From assembly GCA_964575715.1 (NCBI GenBank), contig CAZNSG010000154.1, positions 1-38,552 on the forward strand: a stretch of DNA of 38,552 bases, read 5' to 3'. The notes below the pieces were generated by a model that made no database searches, was not told the DNA's origin, and saw only the letters and a list, made by a program, of their open reading frames with translations. The position numbers and the translations under genes are program-made. This DNA comes from PNAI01 sp964575715. GTDB taxonomy: Bacteria; Pseudomonadota; Alphaproteobacteria; Rhizobiales; Xanthobacteraceae. Below, in pieces: positions 8,725 through 16,767 of this stretch; the first letter of the stretch is position 1, and every line of letters starts with the position of its first letter.

Positions 8725-9867
8725 CTAAGCGTTGGTACCGGGCGCACCGGGCGGGCGCAAGGCGCCATCGCTCGCTTGCGGACGCATGTTTGCGAGCGCC
8801 TGCCGAACGGCTTCGAGCACCTGCTCGGCCGGGATGTCACGCATGCAGCGGTGGTGTACGAGCCGGCAGGTAGGCTTGTGGCAGGGCCGGCAGGGCAGCT
8901 GCATGCGGGTCTCGATCGTTGCCGCGAGCGGGTTGAGCGGGGCCCAATGCCAGGGGCTGGTGGGGCCGAAAATTCCGATCGACGGCGTGCCAATGGCGGC
9001 GGCGACATGGAGCAAGCCGGAGTCGTTCGACACCGCGGCGTGCGCGAGCTTGAGCGCGAGGATGGCATTGCGCAGATCGGGTGAGGTGAGATCGCGCGCG
9101 CGCGGGCCGGCATGGCGCACGATTTCGGCGGCAAGTGGAGCCTCGTTCGGGCTGCCCAGAACCCAGACGCCAACTCCTTGCGTGGTGAGCTGGGATGCTA
9201 CCTCGGCATAGGCGGCAATCGGCCAGCGCTTGCTCGCGCCGACTGCGCCAGGTGCGAAGACGACCACGGGCCGGCCATCATCGTCGAGGCCGTGCCGCGT
9301 GCGCCAGGTTTGCGCCTCGGCCAGGGGCACCTTGAGTTCGGGGAGCGGCCAATCGGCGGGTAGCGGCGCGCCCTTGGGCAGAGCCAGCGCGCCGCAGCGG
9401 TCGATCATGCGAGGCAATTTGCGTTCGCCGAAACGAAGATCGTTGAGCAAAATGAAGCGGGCTTCGCCGGTAAAGCCGATGCGCTCGGGGATGCCGGCAA
9501 GGTAGGGCGCAAGCGCCGCCTTCCAGGTACGCGGCAAAATAAGCGTGCTGCCGTAGTTCGCCGCGCGCAGCCGGCGGGCGAGCGCGAAATGCTCGGGCAA
9601 CGCCAATCGCCGGCGCGGAAGATCGCAAACGATGCCCGCGCGTACGCCCGGCATGTAGTCGACGAGCGGTGCGCAAAGTGAGGTGGTGAGAACGTCAATC
9701 GGCCGGCCCGGTGCGCGCTGATTCAGCAATCTTACCACCGAGTGGCAGCGCACGAAGTCGCCAATCCACATGTAGGGCACGAGCAGAATCGGCCGGTGAT
9801 CGGCCGGCACCGGCGCGCTTGCAGCGACTTCAGTGGCGGCTTGGGGGTGGCTGGAATTAGGATTCAT
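8725..9867 (-). CDS. waaF: Lipopolysaccharide heptosyltransferase II
   Basis: The protein has 380 residues, glycosyltransferase family 9. After a polar 25-residue N-terminus, ILLVPYMWIGDFVRCHSVVRLL opens the GT-B fold. ALPKGAPLP, VVVFAPGAVGASKRWP (about residues 203-218) and the nucleotide-site stretch SNDSGLLHVAAAIGTPSIGI with FGPTSPWHW mark the C-terminal half. It ends with a cysteine cluster C-x2-C-x4-C-x6-C (about residues 332-347), common in WaaF-type enzymes and absent from the WaaC here. The enzyme adds the second heptose of the inner core. It is the first gene of a waaF-gmhA unit that diverges from hldD across 511 bases filled with palindromes. The start could lie a little further in, since the first 25 residues are not conserved-looking. 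Confidence 0.88.
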   Translation of the reverse strand: MNPNSSHPQAATEVAASAPVPADHRPILLVPYMWIGDFVRCHSVVRLLNQRAPGRPIDVLTTSLCAPLVDYMPGVRAGIVCDLPRRRLALPEHFALARRLRAANYGSTLILPRTWKAALAPYLAGIPERIGFTGEARFILLNDLRFGERKLPRMIDRCGALALPKGAPLPADWPLPELKVPLAEAQTWRTRHGLDDDGRPVVVFAPGAVGASKRWPIAAYAEVASQLTTQGVGVWVLGSPNEAPLAAEIVRHAGPRARDLTSPDLRNAILALKLAHAAVSNDSGLLHVAAAIGTPSIGIFGPTSPWHWAPLNPLAATIETRMQLPCRPCHKPTCRLVHHRCMRDIPAEQVLEAVRQALANMRPQASDGALRPPGAPGTNA

Positions 9868-10062
9868 TTCTCATGGCCTGCGCAATTGAGGCGGTAACCC
9901 GCCGCTACGGGGCTGTCCAGGCCGGTTTCTTCCAATCGCCATGCTTTGCGTATTTACCCCACCACGGCTCGCAAGTTGCACGCTCAATCGTACTGGGGCA
10001 AAGGAGGGCGCTAGAGCGTGTTTGTTTTTAGATCGAAGTGGTTGTCGCAATGGTGGCGCGCT

Positions 10063-10150
10063 CCCTCTCCCCACCCGAACTCGGGTTTACCCGAGTTCGG
10101 CATTTAGACTGGCCGAAGTCGGATAAATCCGACTTCGGCTGGGGAGAGGG
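10063..10150. repeat. Cloverleaf-like palindromic element, copy 1
   Basis: An 11-bp perfect outer stem (10063-10073 with 10140-10150, CCCTCTCCCCA/TGGGGAGAGGG) encloses two perfect hairpins: 10075-10100 with a 12-bp stem and TT loop, and 10112-10139 with a 13-bp stem and AA loop. The hairpins are separated by 11 bases. The shape is a three-way junction. Copy 2 has the same design. Confidence 0.85.
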
Positions 10151-10153
10151 TTG

Positions 10154-10198
10154 GGGTGAGGGGGTCTATACCTCTCGATAAGCTGTTACCCCTCACCC
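10154..10198. repeat. Linking inverted repeat between the two cloverleaf elements
   Basis: GGGTGAGGGG at 10154-10163 pairs perfectly with CCCCTCACCC at 10189-10198, leaving a 25-base loop. It joins copy 1 to copy 2, so the region can be drawn as one continuous structure. Confidence 0.7.
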
Positions 10199-10279
10199 GG
10201 ATCGCAATCGAACTCGGGCTTGCCCGAGTTCGACAATATTGATGCGCAAGTCGCATAAATGCGACTTGCGTTGCGATCC
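10199..10279. repeat. Cloverleaf-like palindromic element, copy 2
   Basis: A 9-bp perfect outer stem (10199-10207 with 10271-10279, GGATCGCAA/TTGCGATCC) directly abuts two perfect 12-bp hairpins: 10208-10233 (TT loop) and 10245-10270 (AA loop). They are again separated by 11 bases. Hairpin order, loop bases and spacing equal copy 1, while five stem positions differ, each with a matching change on the other arm. Confidence 0.85.
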
Positions 10280-10280
10280 G

Positions 10281-10301
10281 ACCTCTCCCAATGGGAGAGG
10301 T
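10281..10301. repeat. Short perfect palindrome at the hldD-side end
   Basis: A 10-bp stem (ACCTCTCCCA/TGGGAGAGGT) surrounds one base. It repeats the CCTCTCCC theme of the copy 1 outer stem. As RNA the innermost pairs would open to form a loop. It lies about 78 bases before hldD and has no U-run after it. Confidence 0.75.
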
Positions 10302-10378
10302 AAAGCAAGGTGCGCGGCGAGACCGGATTCGATCTAAAACAATTTCGCTCCTGAGCAAAAAAAACTAACGGGTTGCGG

Positions 10379-11359
10379 ATGTTGCTGGTTACCGGCGGAG
10401 CCGGTTTCATCGGATCGAATTTCGTCGCCAGCCTCAACGAGGCCGGGCGCAGCGATATCGTTGTCAACGACATGGTGGGCGCGGACGGCAAGTGGCGCAA
10501 CTTGAGCAAGCGCCGGTTTGCCGACGTGGTGCCGCCGGCTGAACTGTTCGACTGGCTCGATGGCCGCAAGCTCGATGCCGTGGTGCATTTCGGGGCGATT
10601 TCCGACACCACCGCGACCGATGCCGATCTGGTGCTGGCCAATAATTTTCGTCTCTCGCTGCGGCTGCTCGACTGGTGCACCCATACGCGCACTCGATTCA
10701 TCTATTCCTCGTCCGCGGCGACCTACGGCGATGGCTCTGCCGGTTTTTTCGACGATTGGTCGCCGGCTGCGCTGGCGAAGCTCAAGCCGATGAATCTTTA
10801 CGGTTGGAGCAAGCATTTGTTCGACCTGGCCGTGGTCGATCGGGTCACCAAGAAGGAGAAACTTCCGCCGCAATGGGCGGGCTTGAAGTTTTTCAACGTG
10901 TTCGGGCCGAACGAATACCACAAGGGCGCGATGGCGAGCGTGCTCGCTCGGGTGTTCGATGGGGCCAAGGCCGGGCGCGCGGTGCGGCTGTTCAAGTCGC
11001 ACAAGCAGGGCGTCGAAGACGGCGACCAGCGGCGCGACTTCATCTATGTCGACGATGCGGTGGCGGTGGTGCGCTGGCTGCTCGAGACGCCTGCCGTGAA
11101 CGGCATCTTCAATGTCGGGACCGGCAAGGCGCGAAGCTTTCGCGACATGATCATCGCCATGTTCCAGGCGCTCGGGCGTAAACCCAACATCGAATATATC
11201 GAGATGCCGGAGGCGATCCGCGATCAATACCAGTATTTTACCCAAGCCGAGGTCGAAAATCTGCGGCGCGCCGGCTACAACAGCGGCTTCGCATCGCTGG
11301 AAGATTCGGTCGGACGCTATGTGACGCAATTCTTGGATCGCGCCGACCGCTACCGTTGA
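10379..11359 (+). CDS. hldD: ADP-L-glycero-D-manno-heptose 6-epimerase
   Basis: The protein has 326 residues, an extended short-chain dehydrogenase/reductase. The N-terminal NAD(P)-binding motif TGGAGFIGSNF is followed by VVNDMVGADGKWRNL (typical HldD), YSSSAATYGDG, the catalytic YGWSK (about residues 141-145), KFFNVFGPNEYHKGAMAS and DFIYVDDAV. It epimerises C6 of ADP-D-glycero-D-manno-heptose, giving the donor for WaaC and WaaF. ATG 10379 places the glycine motif right after the start as in the family; a TTG two codons earlier (10373) is possible. The hldE gene follows after 28 bases (4 if its GTG start is used), so the two form an operon. Confidence 0.93.
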   Translation: MLLVTGGAGFIGSNFVASLNEAGRSDIVVNDMVGADGKWRNLSKRRFADVVPPAELFDWLDGRKLDAVVHFGAISDTTATDADLVLANNFRLSLRLLDWCTHTRTRFIYSSSAATYGDGSAGFFDDWSPAALAKLKPMNLYGWSKHLFDLAVVDRVTKKEKLPPQWAGLKFFNVFGPNEYHKGAMASVLARVFDGAKAGRAVRLFKSHKQGVEDGDQRRDFIYVDDAVAVVRWLLETPAVNGIFNVGTGKARSFRDMIIAMFQALGRKPNIEYIEMPEAIRDQYQYFTQAEVENLRRAGYNSGFASLEDSVGRYVTQFLDRADRYR

Positions 11360-11387
11360 AACCGTGCCGGCGCAACGAGTGATCGCG

Positions 11388-12860
11388 ATGCTCAATCTTG
11401 AAAGACAGCTTTCCAGGCTCGGCCGCCAGACGGTGCTCTGCATCGGCGATCTGATGCTTGATGACTTTGTTTACGGCGATGTTTCGCGCATCTCGCCCGA
11501 GGCGCCGGCGCCGGTCATCGCCGTCAAGCGCGAGGATGTGACGATCGGCGGCGCCGGCAATGTGGCGCGCAACATCGCAGCGCTGGGTGCGCGCTGCATA
11601 TTCCTCGGCGTCATTGGCAACGATCTCGCCGGCAAGACGCTGAAATCCACGTTCGCCCGATACCGGGGCAAGATCAAACCGCAATTGATCATCGATAAGA
11701 CTCGGCCGACGACGCGCAAGCTGCGTTTCGTCTCGGAGCATTTTTCGACGCACCTGTTGCGTGCCGACTGGGAGCAGGTACTGCCGATTAACGCCAAACT
11801 CGAAGCGGCGCTGATCAAGCGCGCATATGCGGCCATGCCGCGAGTCGATGCGGTGGTGCTCTCCGACTACGCCAAGGGTCTGCTCACGCCGCACCTTATC
11901 CGTGCCGTGATCAAGCGAGCGAAGAAGCTCAAGAAGCCGGTCGTGGTCGATCCCAAGGGAGCGGATTTTTCGATCTACCGCGGCGCGACCATGATCACGC
12001 CCAACCGCAAGGAGTTAGCCGTCGCGACGCGCAGGCCGGCTGCGACCCAGGCCGAACTGGTTGCGGCGGCCGCAGAGCTTGCGCGCGCCGTAAACAGCAA
12101 GGCGGTGCTGGTGACAATGAGCGAGGAGGGCATGCTGCTGCACATGCGTAATGCCGCTTCCATTCATGTGCCAGCCTATTCGGTGAAAATCCGCGACGTA
12201 TCGGGCGCGGGCGACACGGTCGTGGCGGTGATCGCGCTGATGCTGGCCGCGGGCGCGGACTATGAAGCCGCGATGCGCGCGGCCAATGCGGCGGCATCCG
12301 TGGTGGTCGGCAAGCGCGGGACCGCCACCGTCTCGGCAGCGGAATTGCGCGCGCGCATCCTGCCGGCGGCGGCGCTGGCGCCGGAGGAAAAAATCATATT
12401 CGATTGGCGTGAGCTCGATGAGCCGCTCGCGCAATGGCGGGCGCAGCATCTGCGCATCGGCTTTACCAATGGGGTATTTGACATTCTGCACCCGGGCCAC
12501 ATCAGGGTGCTGGCCGAAGCGCGCGCGGCCTGCGACCGGCTGGTGGTCGGAATCAACAGCGATGTTTCGGTGCGCCGCCTCAAAGGCGACGGGCGGCCGG
12601 TGCAGAACGAGCATGCGCGCGCCGAAGTGCTGGCGGCGCTGGAAGCCGTCGATCTGGTGGTGGTGTTCGAGCAGAATACGCCGCTTGAATTGATCCGCCG
12701 AGTGCGTCCGAGCGTGCTGGTCAAGGGCAGCGACTATCGGGGCAGGCAGGTGGTTGGCCGCGAGCTGGTCGAGGCCGGCGGCGGAGAGGTCATTTTGGTC
12801 GATCTGGTGCCGGGTTTTAGCACCACGAACATTGTGCGCCGGACGCGCAAGTCCCGCTAG
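11388..12860 (+). CDS. hldE: Bifunctional heptose 7-phosphate kinase / heptose 1-phosphate adenylyltransferase
   Basis: The protein has 490 residues (E. coli HldE 477) with both domains fused. The PfkB/ribokinase-like kinase (about residues 1-320) has GDLMLDDFVYGDV, GGAGNVARNIAALG and the catalytic DVSGAGDTVVAV (about 273-284). The nucleotidyltransferase (about 350-490) has FTNGVFDILHPGHI with the HxGH motif and VKGSDY. It phosphorylates D-glycero-D-manno-heptose 7-phosphate at C1 and, after a separate phosphatase (GmhB) removes the C7 phosphate, adenylylates it. GmhB is not in the window. The start could be GTG 11364 or 11379; ATG 11388 fits the usual N-terminus best. fkbM follows after 20 bases. 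Confidence 0.93.
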   Translation: MLNLERQLSRLGRQTVLCIGDLMLDDFVYGDVSRISPEAPAPVIAVKREDVTIGGAGNVARNIAALGARCIFLGVIGNDLAGKTLKSTFARYRGKIKPQLIIDKTRPTTRKLRFVSEHFSTHLLRADWEQVLPINAKLEAALIKRAYAAMPRVDAVVLSDYAKGLLTPHLIRAVIKRAKKLKKPVVVDPKGADFSIYRGATMITPNRKELAVATRRPAATQAELVAAAAELARAVNSKAVLVTMSEEGMLLHMRNAASIHVPAYSVKIRDVSGAGDTVVAVIALMLAAGADYEAAMRAANAAASVVVGKRGTATVSAAELRARILPAAALAPEEKIIFDWRELDEPLAQWRAQHLRIGFTNGVFDILHPGHIRVLAEARAACDRLVVGINSDVSVRRLKGDGRPVQNEHARAEVLAALEAVDLVVVFEQNTPLELIRRVRPSVLVKGSDYRGRQVVGRELVEAGGGEVILVDLVPGFSTTNIVRRTRKSR

Positions 12861-12880
12861 GCGCGCGAGAGGCGAGATAA

Positions 12881-13594
12881 GTGCGCGCAGCCGAGATCGG
12901 GCTTGAAGAGGAACGGCGGCTGGTGCGCGCATTTTTCAATGGCGCAGGAACCGGGTTTTTCGTGGAGGTCGGCGCCAATGATCCGTTCGAGCGCTCGCAG
13001 ACTTGGCACCTTGAACAATTAGGCTGGACCGGAGCGCTGATCGAGCCGCAGCCCGATCTTGCGGTCAAACTCGTCAAAACGCGCACGGCGATGGTGTTCG
13101 CGGTGGCGTGTTCGTCTCCGGACAATGCCGGCCGCGCATTGCCGCTGCATGTGGCGGGTCCGTTGTCGTCGCTGCATCGTGACCGCATGGCGCCGGGAGC
13201 GGAGCCGCAGACCGTCATCGAGGTGCCCGTGCGCACGCTCGATGACATCTTGACGGAGGCGAATGCGCCTTCACCCATCGATTTGCTCTCCATCGATGTG
13301 GAGGGCCATGAACTCGAGGTTCTGCACGGTTTTGATTTTGCCCGCTGGCGGCCGCGTCTGATCATGATCGAGGACCATGTCAGCGGGCTTGCAAAGCACT
13401 GGTATCTGCAAAGCAGCGGTTATCGCCTCATTCGCCGCGTCGGCAACAATGGCTGGTACATTCCCGCGGCCGAACCGTTCAAGATCGGCTGGCGCGATCG
13501 CTGGGAAATCCTGCGCAAATATTATCTGGGTCTGCCGTTTCGCTGGGCGCGCAATGCTTTGCGGGCGCTTCGACGCGCAATCAAGAGTTGGTAG
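12881..13594 (+). CDS. FkbM family SAM-dependent methyltransferase
   Basis: The protein has 237 residues with a GTG start preceded by GAGAGGCGAGA. The class I methyltransferase fold is shown by FFVEVGANDPFERSQT (about residues 26-41, SAM site), the acidic end of the next strand in GALIEPQPDLA, and IDLLSIDVEGHELEVLHGF (split core IDVEGHE, about 131-149), all hallmarks of the FkbM family. FkbM enzymes O-methylate hydroxyls, often on sugars or polyketides. As the third gene of the hldD-hldE unit it probably methylates a core or O-antigen sugar; which one is unknown. Its last 14 bases overlap the end of the convergent glycosyltransferase gene. Confidence 0.85.
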   Translation: MRAAEIGLEEERRLVRAFFNGAGTGFFVEVGANDPFERSQTWHLEQLGWTGALIEPQPDLAVKLVKTRTAMVFAVACSSPDNAGRALPLHVAGPLSSLHRDRMAPGAEPQTVIEVPVRTLDDILTEANAPSPIDLLSIDVEGHELEVLHGFDFARWRPRLIMIEDHVSGLAKHWYLQSSGYRLIRRVGNNGWYIPAAEPFKIGWRDRWEILRKYYLGLPFRWARNALRALRRAIKSW

Positions 13595-14414
13595 AACTCA
13601 CGCCCGGCCGCGTCAGCTTTTCGCTCGGTGGCGGGCCCCAGGATTGGGTTTGCTCGTAGCGCTTGGCGTAGCGATAGAAAGTGCCCTCGAAATTTCCCAG
13701 TGCGATCATGAATCCAGCCCAGCCATCCTTGAAGCCGCGCTTGACGAAGTAGTGCTTGAGGAAGGCCCAGGCGCCATGTCCGAGCGCGCCGCACATGGAG
13801 ACTCGCTTGTTGGCAAGTTTGCCCGCGCCGAGCGTCGAATAGCGATTCGCTTTATCGACGATCTGTTCGAGGTTGCGAAATGGAAATTGCCAGATTTCGT
13901 TTTCAAGCTTGCCGAGCGGCTTGCCGGTCAGGAGCTGGTAGCCTTCATGCACCGGATCGGGCCTATAGCGCATGGCGCCCTTGCGGAAGAGCTGGGGCTG
14001 GCGGTAGTTCGGGTACCAGCCGGAGCCACGGATCCAGCGTCCCATGAAATAGGAGCGGCGCGGGACGAGAAACGCATCAGGCGCGGGGCTGGTAGCGAGC
14101 AGCTTAAGAATTTCATCCCTGGCCGCCGGCGTGCAGCGCTCGTCCGCATCGAGGCTGAAAATCCATTCGTGGCGGCAGGCCTCGATGGCGCAATTGCGCA
14201 GCGCTCCGAAACCCTCGAAGGGGACCTGTACCACGCGCGCGCCGAGCGCCTGCGCCAGCTCCACCGTGCGGTCGGTGCTGTGCGAATCGACGACCACAAT
14301 CTCATCCGCCCACAGCGCGCTTGCGACCGCGGCCTCGATCTTGGCGGCTTCGTTATAGGCAAGAATATAGACGGATATCTTCTGCATCGTCGGTGTTGCG
14401 TGATTGCTGGTCAC
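13581..14414 (-). CDS. Family 2 glycosyltransferase, WaaE/KdtX-like
   Basis: The protein has 277 residues, GT-A fold. SVYILAYNEAAKIEAAVAS opens the domain, followed by ADEIVVVDSHSTDRTVELA and the metal-binding DxD in FSLDADERC (about residues 91-99). The region RQPQLFRKGAMRYRPDPVHE and a basic, aromatic C-terminus resemble WaaE/KdtX enzymes, which add a glucose (or similar hexose) to the first heptose of the LPS core. It has no obvious membrane span. The first ATG (14414) is 27 bases upstream of a second (14387), which lies nearer the conserved start. The gene diverges from the next glycosyltransferase across 161 bases and overlaps fkbM tail-to-tail by 14 bases. Confidence 0.82.
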   Translation of the reverse strand: MTSNHATPTMQKISVYILAYNEAAKIEAAVASALWADEIVVVDSHSTDRTVELAQALGARVVQVPFEGFGALRNCAIEACRHEWIFSLDADERCTPAARDEILKLLATSPAPDAFLVPRRSYFMGRWIRGSGWYPNYRQPQLFRKGAMRYRPDPVHEGYQLLTGKPLGKLENEIWQFPFRNLEQIVDKANRYSTLGAGKLANKRVSMCGALGHGAWAFLKHYFVKRGFKDGWAGFMIALGNFEGTFYRYAKRYEQTQSWGPPPSEKLTRPGVSSTNS

Positions 14415-14575
14415 TTGTAGCCATATTTGCCCGCCATGGCCATCGCACGCGGCGTATTTTCAGCCGTTCGGACGATGAGATCTGTGTGGCATTTGAGGGC
14501 TTTAACTGCGTACCCCCCGGGTCTGGCACCGGAGTGTAAAACATGGTTCAAGCATTGCGCGAAAGGCTTTGAGCC

Positions 14576-15475
14576 GTGGCTGAGCTGATCTCCGTCATCC
14601 TCACGACTTATGACCGCGAGGACGCGCTGGCGGCGGTGCTGCGCTCGCTTGCGTGCCAGACCGATCGGCAGTTCGAGGTGATTGTGGCCGACGACGGCTC
14701 GGGGCCCGCGACGGCCGCTGTGGTGGCCGATTGGCGGGCGCGGGCCGGTGTCGAGCTGACACATGTTTGGCACGAGCATCGCGACTTTCGTGCGGCCGAA
14801 ATGCGCAATCGCGCCATCCACGCGAGCCGCGGCGCATATTGCGTCTTCCTTGACGGAGATTGCCTGGTGCGTCCCGATTTCATCGCCACCCACCGCCGGC
14901 TGGCCGAGCGTGGATGGTTTGTCAGCGGCAATCGCGCACTGCTCTCGGCCGAACTCACCGCGCGCGTGCTGGGTGACGGCGTTGCGCCGGAAACTTGGGG
15001 ACTAAATGCTTGGATCACGCAGCGCTGGCGCGCCGGCGTCAACCGGCTGGGCCCTGTTCTTCGGCTACCGCTTGGACCGTTGCGCAAGCTCAGAGCGCGC
15101 GCCTGGCAAGGTGCTCGCTCCTGCAATCTTGCGATCTGGCGTTCCGATCTCGATCGCGTTGACGGCTTCGACGCAAACTTCAGCGGCTGGGGGCGCGAAG
15201 ATTCCGATCTGCTGGTACGGCTCCTTCGCAGCGGCGTGCGCCGCAAGGACGGCATGTTCGCGACCGGGGTCTTGCACCTATGGCATGCGGAAGCCGATCG
15301 CTCGCGGCTGGAGGAGAACGAGCGCCGGCTGGATCGGGTTGTCGCTGGCGATCGGGTGCGCGCTGAGCGCGGATTGTCGGCGCTTGCGACCGATCCGGCA
15401 CGCGGGACCGAAGGGGCGCAAGTGAACTCTGACCGCGAACCGGCCGGCATGACGCGAACGCAGGAAAGACAATGA
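14576..15475 (+). CDS. Family 2 glycosyltransferase
   Basis: The protein has 299 residues with a GTG start. The GT-A core is complete: ISVILTTYDREDALAAVL, FEVIVADDGSG (about residues 33-43), the DxD in VFLDGDCLVRPDF (about 88-100) and, further on, RSCNLAIWRSDLDRVDGFD with SGWGREDSDLLVRL (about 202-215). The last matches the C-terminal acceptor segment of galactosyltransferase-like family-2 enzymes. The final 50 residues are polar and probably disordered. It overlaps waaL by four bases (ATGA), so the two are translationally coupled, suggesting a role in the outer core near the ligation site. Donor and acceptor are not predictable here. Confidence 0.85.
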   Translation: MAELISVILTTYDREDALAAVLRSLACQTDRQFEVIVADDGSGPATAAVVADWRARAGVELTHVWHEHRDFRAAEMRNRAIHASRGAYCVFLDGDCLVRPDFIATHRRLAERGWFVSGNRALLSAELTARVLGDGVAPETWGLNAWITQRWRAGVNRLGPVLRLPLGPLRKLRARAWQGARSCNLAIWRSDLDRVDGFDANFSGWGREDSDLLVRLLRSGVRRKDGMFATGVLHLWHAEADRSRLEENERRLDRVVAGDRVRAERGLSALATDPARGTEGAQVNSDREPAGMTRTQERQ

Positions 15476-16767
15476 TGGCTCAGTCGAGGCAAGGGACCAT
15501 CGCTGCCAAAGTGTTCGACCGCGAGCGTCTGGTGGCTATATGCGATTGGCTCGCGGTTGCGCTCGCGGTGGTGCTGCCGTGGTCGACCTCGGCGACCGGC
15601 ATTCTTGTCGGCCTGTGGGTGATGGCGCTCATTCCAACCCTCGATGCCGCGGTGTTGCGACGCGAGCTATCCACGCTCGCGGGCGGATTGCCAGTGTTGC
15701 TGTGGGTGCTCGGAGTGGTCGGCATGCTGTGGGCCGGCGTGTCATGGGCGGAACGATTGGATGGGCTCAGCTCGTTCCACAAACTGCTCGTCATTCCTTT
15801 GTTGCTGATTCATTTCCGCCGCTCCGAGCGCGGACTAATGGTAATGAAGGGGTTTTTGCTGTCATGCGGCGTCCTGCTTGTTGTCTCCTGGGCATCTTAT
15901 GTGTTCCCAGATATTCCCGGAACCAAACGCGTGACACCCGGCGTGCCGGTCAAGGACTATATTTCTCAAAGCGCGATGTTCATTGTCTGCATTGCGATTT
16001 TAATCGATCTTGCGCTCAAGGCTTGGCGAAATGCGCGCATTGATGTCGCGCTCGCTTTTGTGCTGCTGGCGCTTGCCTTTATTGCCAATATTTTCTACGT
16101 CGCGACCAGCCGTACCGCGCTTGTCGTTCTGCCGATCCTGCTGTTGTTGTTTGGCCTAAAGCGCCTTGATTGGAAGGGAACGGTTGGGCTCTTGGCCGGG
16201 CTCATTGTTTTGGCGGCGGCGGCATGGCCGGTTTCGGGATATTTACGCGAGCGTGTGACAACAATCGTGCAGGAGATACACGAATATCGAACAGCGAATG
16301 CCCACACCTCAGCCGGAGAGCGGTTGGAATACTGGAAAAAATCGATGGGAATTGTCGCCAAGGCGCCGGTGATCGGGCACGGCACCGGAACGATTCGTGA
16401 GCAGTTCCGCCGCGCCGCGACGGGCGAAAGTGGAGCCTCATCTCACGTTACAGGCAACCCGCACAATCAGACGCTGGCGGTGGCAATTCAACTTGGACTC
16501 GTTGGCACGATTGTGCTTTTCGCCATGTGGATTGCCCATCTCCTGTTGTTCCGCGGCGAGGGGCTTGCAGTCTGGATCGGATTGGCCGTCGTCGTTCAGA
16601 ACATGGTTGGCTCGTTGTTCAACTCCCATCTGTTCGATTTTACTCATGGCTGGGGCTATGTCATTGGCGTGGGAATTGCCGGCGGGATTGTTCTGCGTAA
16701 CGCCTCGCAGAGTACGCTCAATGCGGAACGGGCGACGGAGAAGCGGCGAGGTCAGGTGCCTTTGTAG
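15472..16767 (+). CDS. waaL: O-antigen ligase family protein
   Basis: The protein has 431 residues and about ten to twelve predicted membrane helices. The Wzy_C/ligase region includes ATSRTALVVLPILLLLFG (about residues 206-223). A periplasmic loop follows with RLEYWKKSMGIVAKAPVIG, GTGTIREQFR and the conserved His in VTGNPHNQTLAVAIQLG (about 326-342). WaaL ligates undecaprenyl-linked O-antigen to lipid A-core on the periplasmic side. Wzy polymerases share the fold, but the position amid core transferases favours ligase. AGGAAAG precedes the start, which overlaps the previous gene by four bases. Its last 16 bases overlap the end of the convergent DUF6165 gene. Confidence 0.83.
   Translation: MMAQSRQGTIAAKVFDRERLVAICDWLAVALAVVLPWSTSATGILVGLWVMALIPTLDAAVLRRELSTLAGGLPVLLWVLGVVGMLWAGVSWAERLDGLSSFHKLLVIPLLLIHFRRSERGLMVMKGFLLSCGVLLVVSWASYVFPDIPGTKRVTPGVPVKDYISQSAMFIVCIAILIDLALKAWRNARIDVALAFVLLALAFIANIFYVATSRTALVVLPILLLLFGLKRLDWKGTVGLLAGLIVLAAAAWPVSGYLRERVTTIVQEIHEYRTANAHTSAGERLEYWKKSMGIVAKAPVIGHGTGTIREQFRRAATGESGASSHVTGNPHNQTLAVAIQLGLVGTIVLFAMWIAHLLLFRGEGLAVWIGLAVVVQNMVGSLFNSHLFDFTHGWGYVIGVGIAGGIVLRNASQSTLNAERATEKRRGQVPL

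Larger units (their letters stand above)
9868..10378. other. Divergent intergenic region between waaF and hldD
   Basis: These 511 bases must hold the control signals of both units. The waaF-proximal 190 bases show no convincing promoter or gene. From 10063 to 10301 the DNA is nearly all palindrome (listed separately). The last 77 bases before hldD carry an A-run (10357-10364) and no sigma70 promoter I would defend. The open frames here are short and are made of the palindromes. Confidence 0.7.

Noticed and set aside
10063..10301. CRISPR-like array in the waaF/hldD gap
   Set aside because: The repeats are nested palindromes differing in sequence, not direct repeats with unique spacers, and no cas gene is present.
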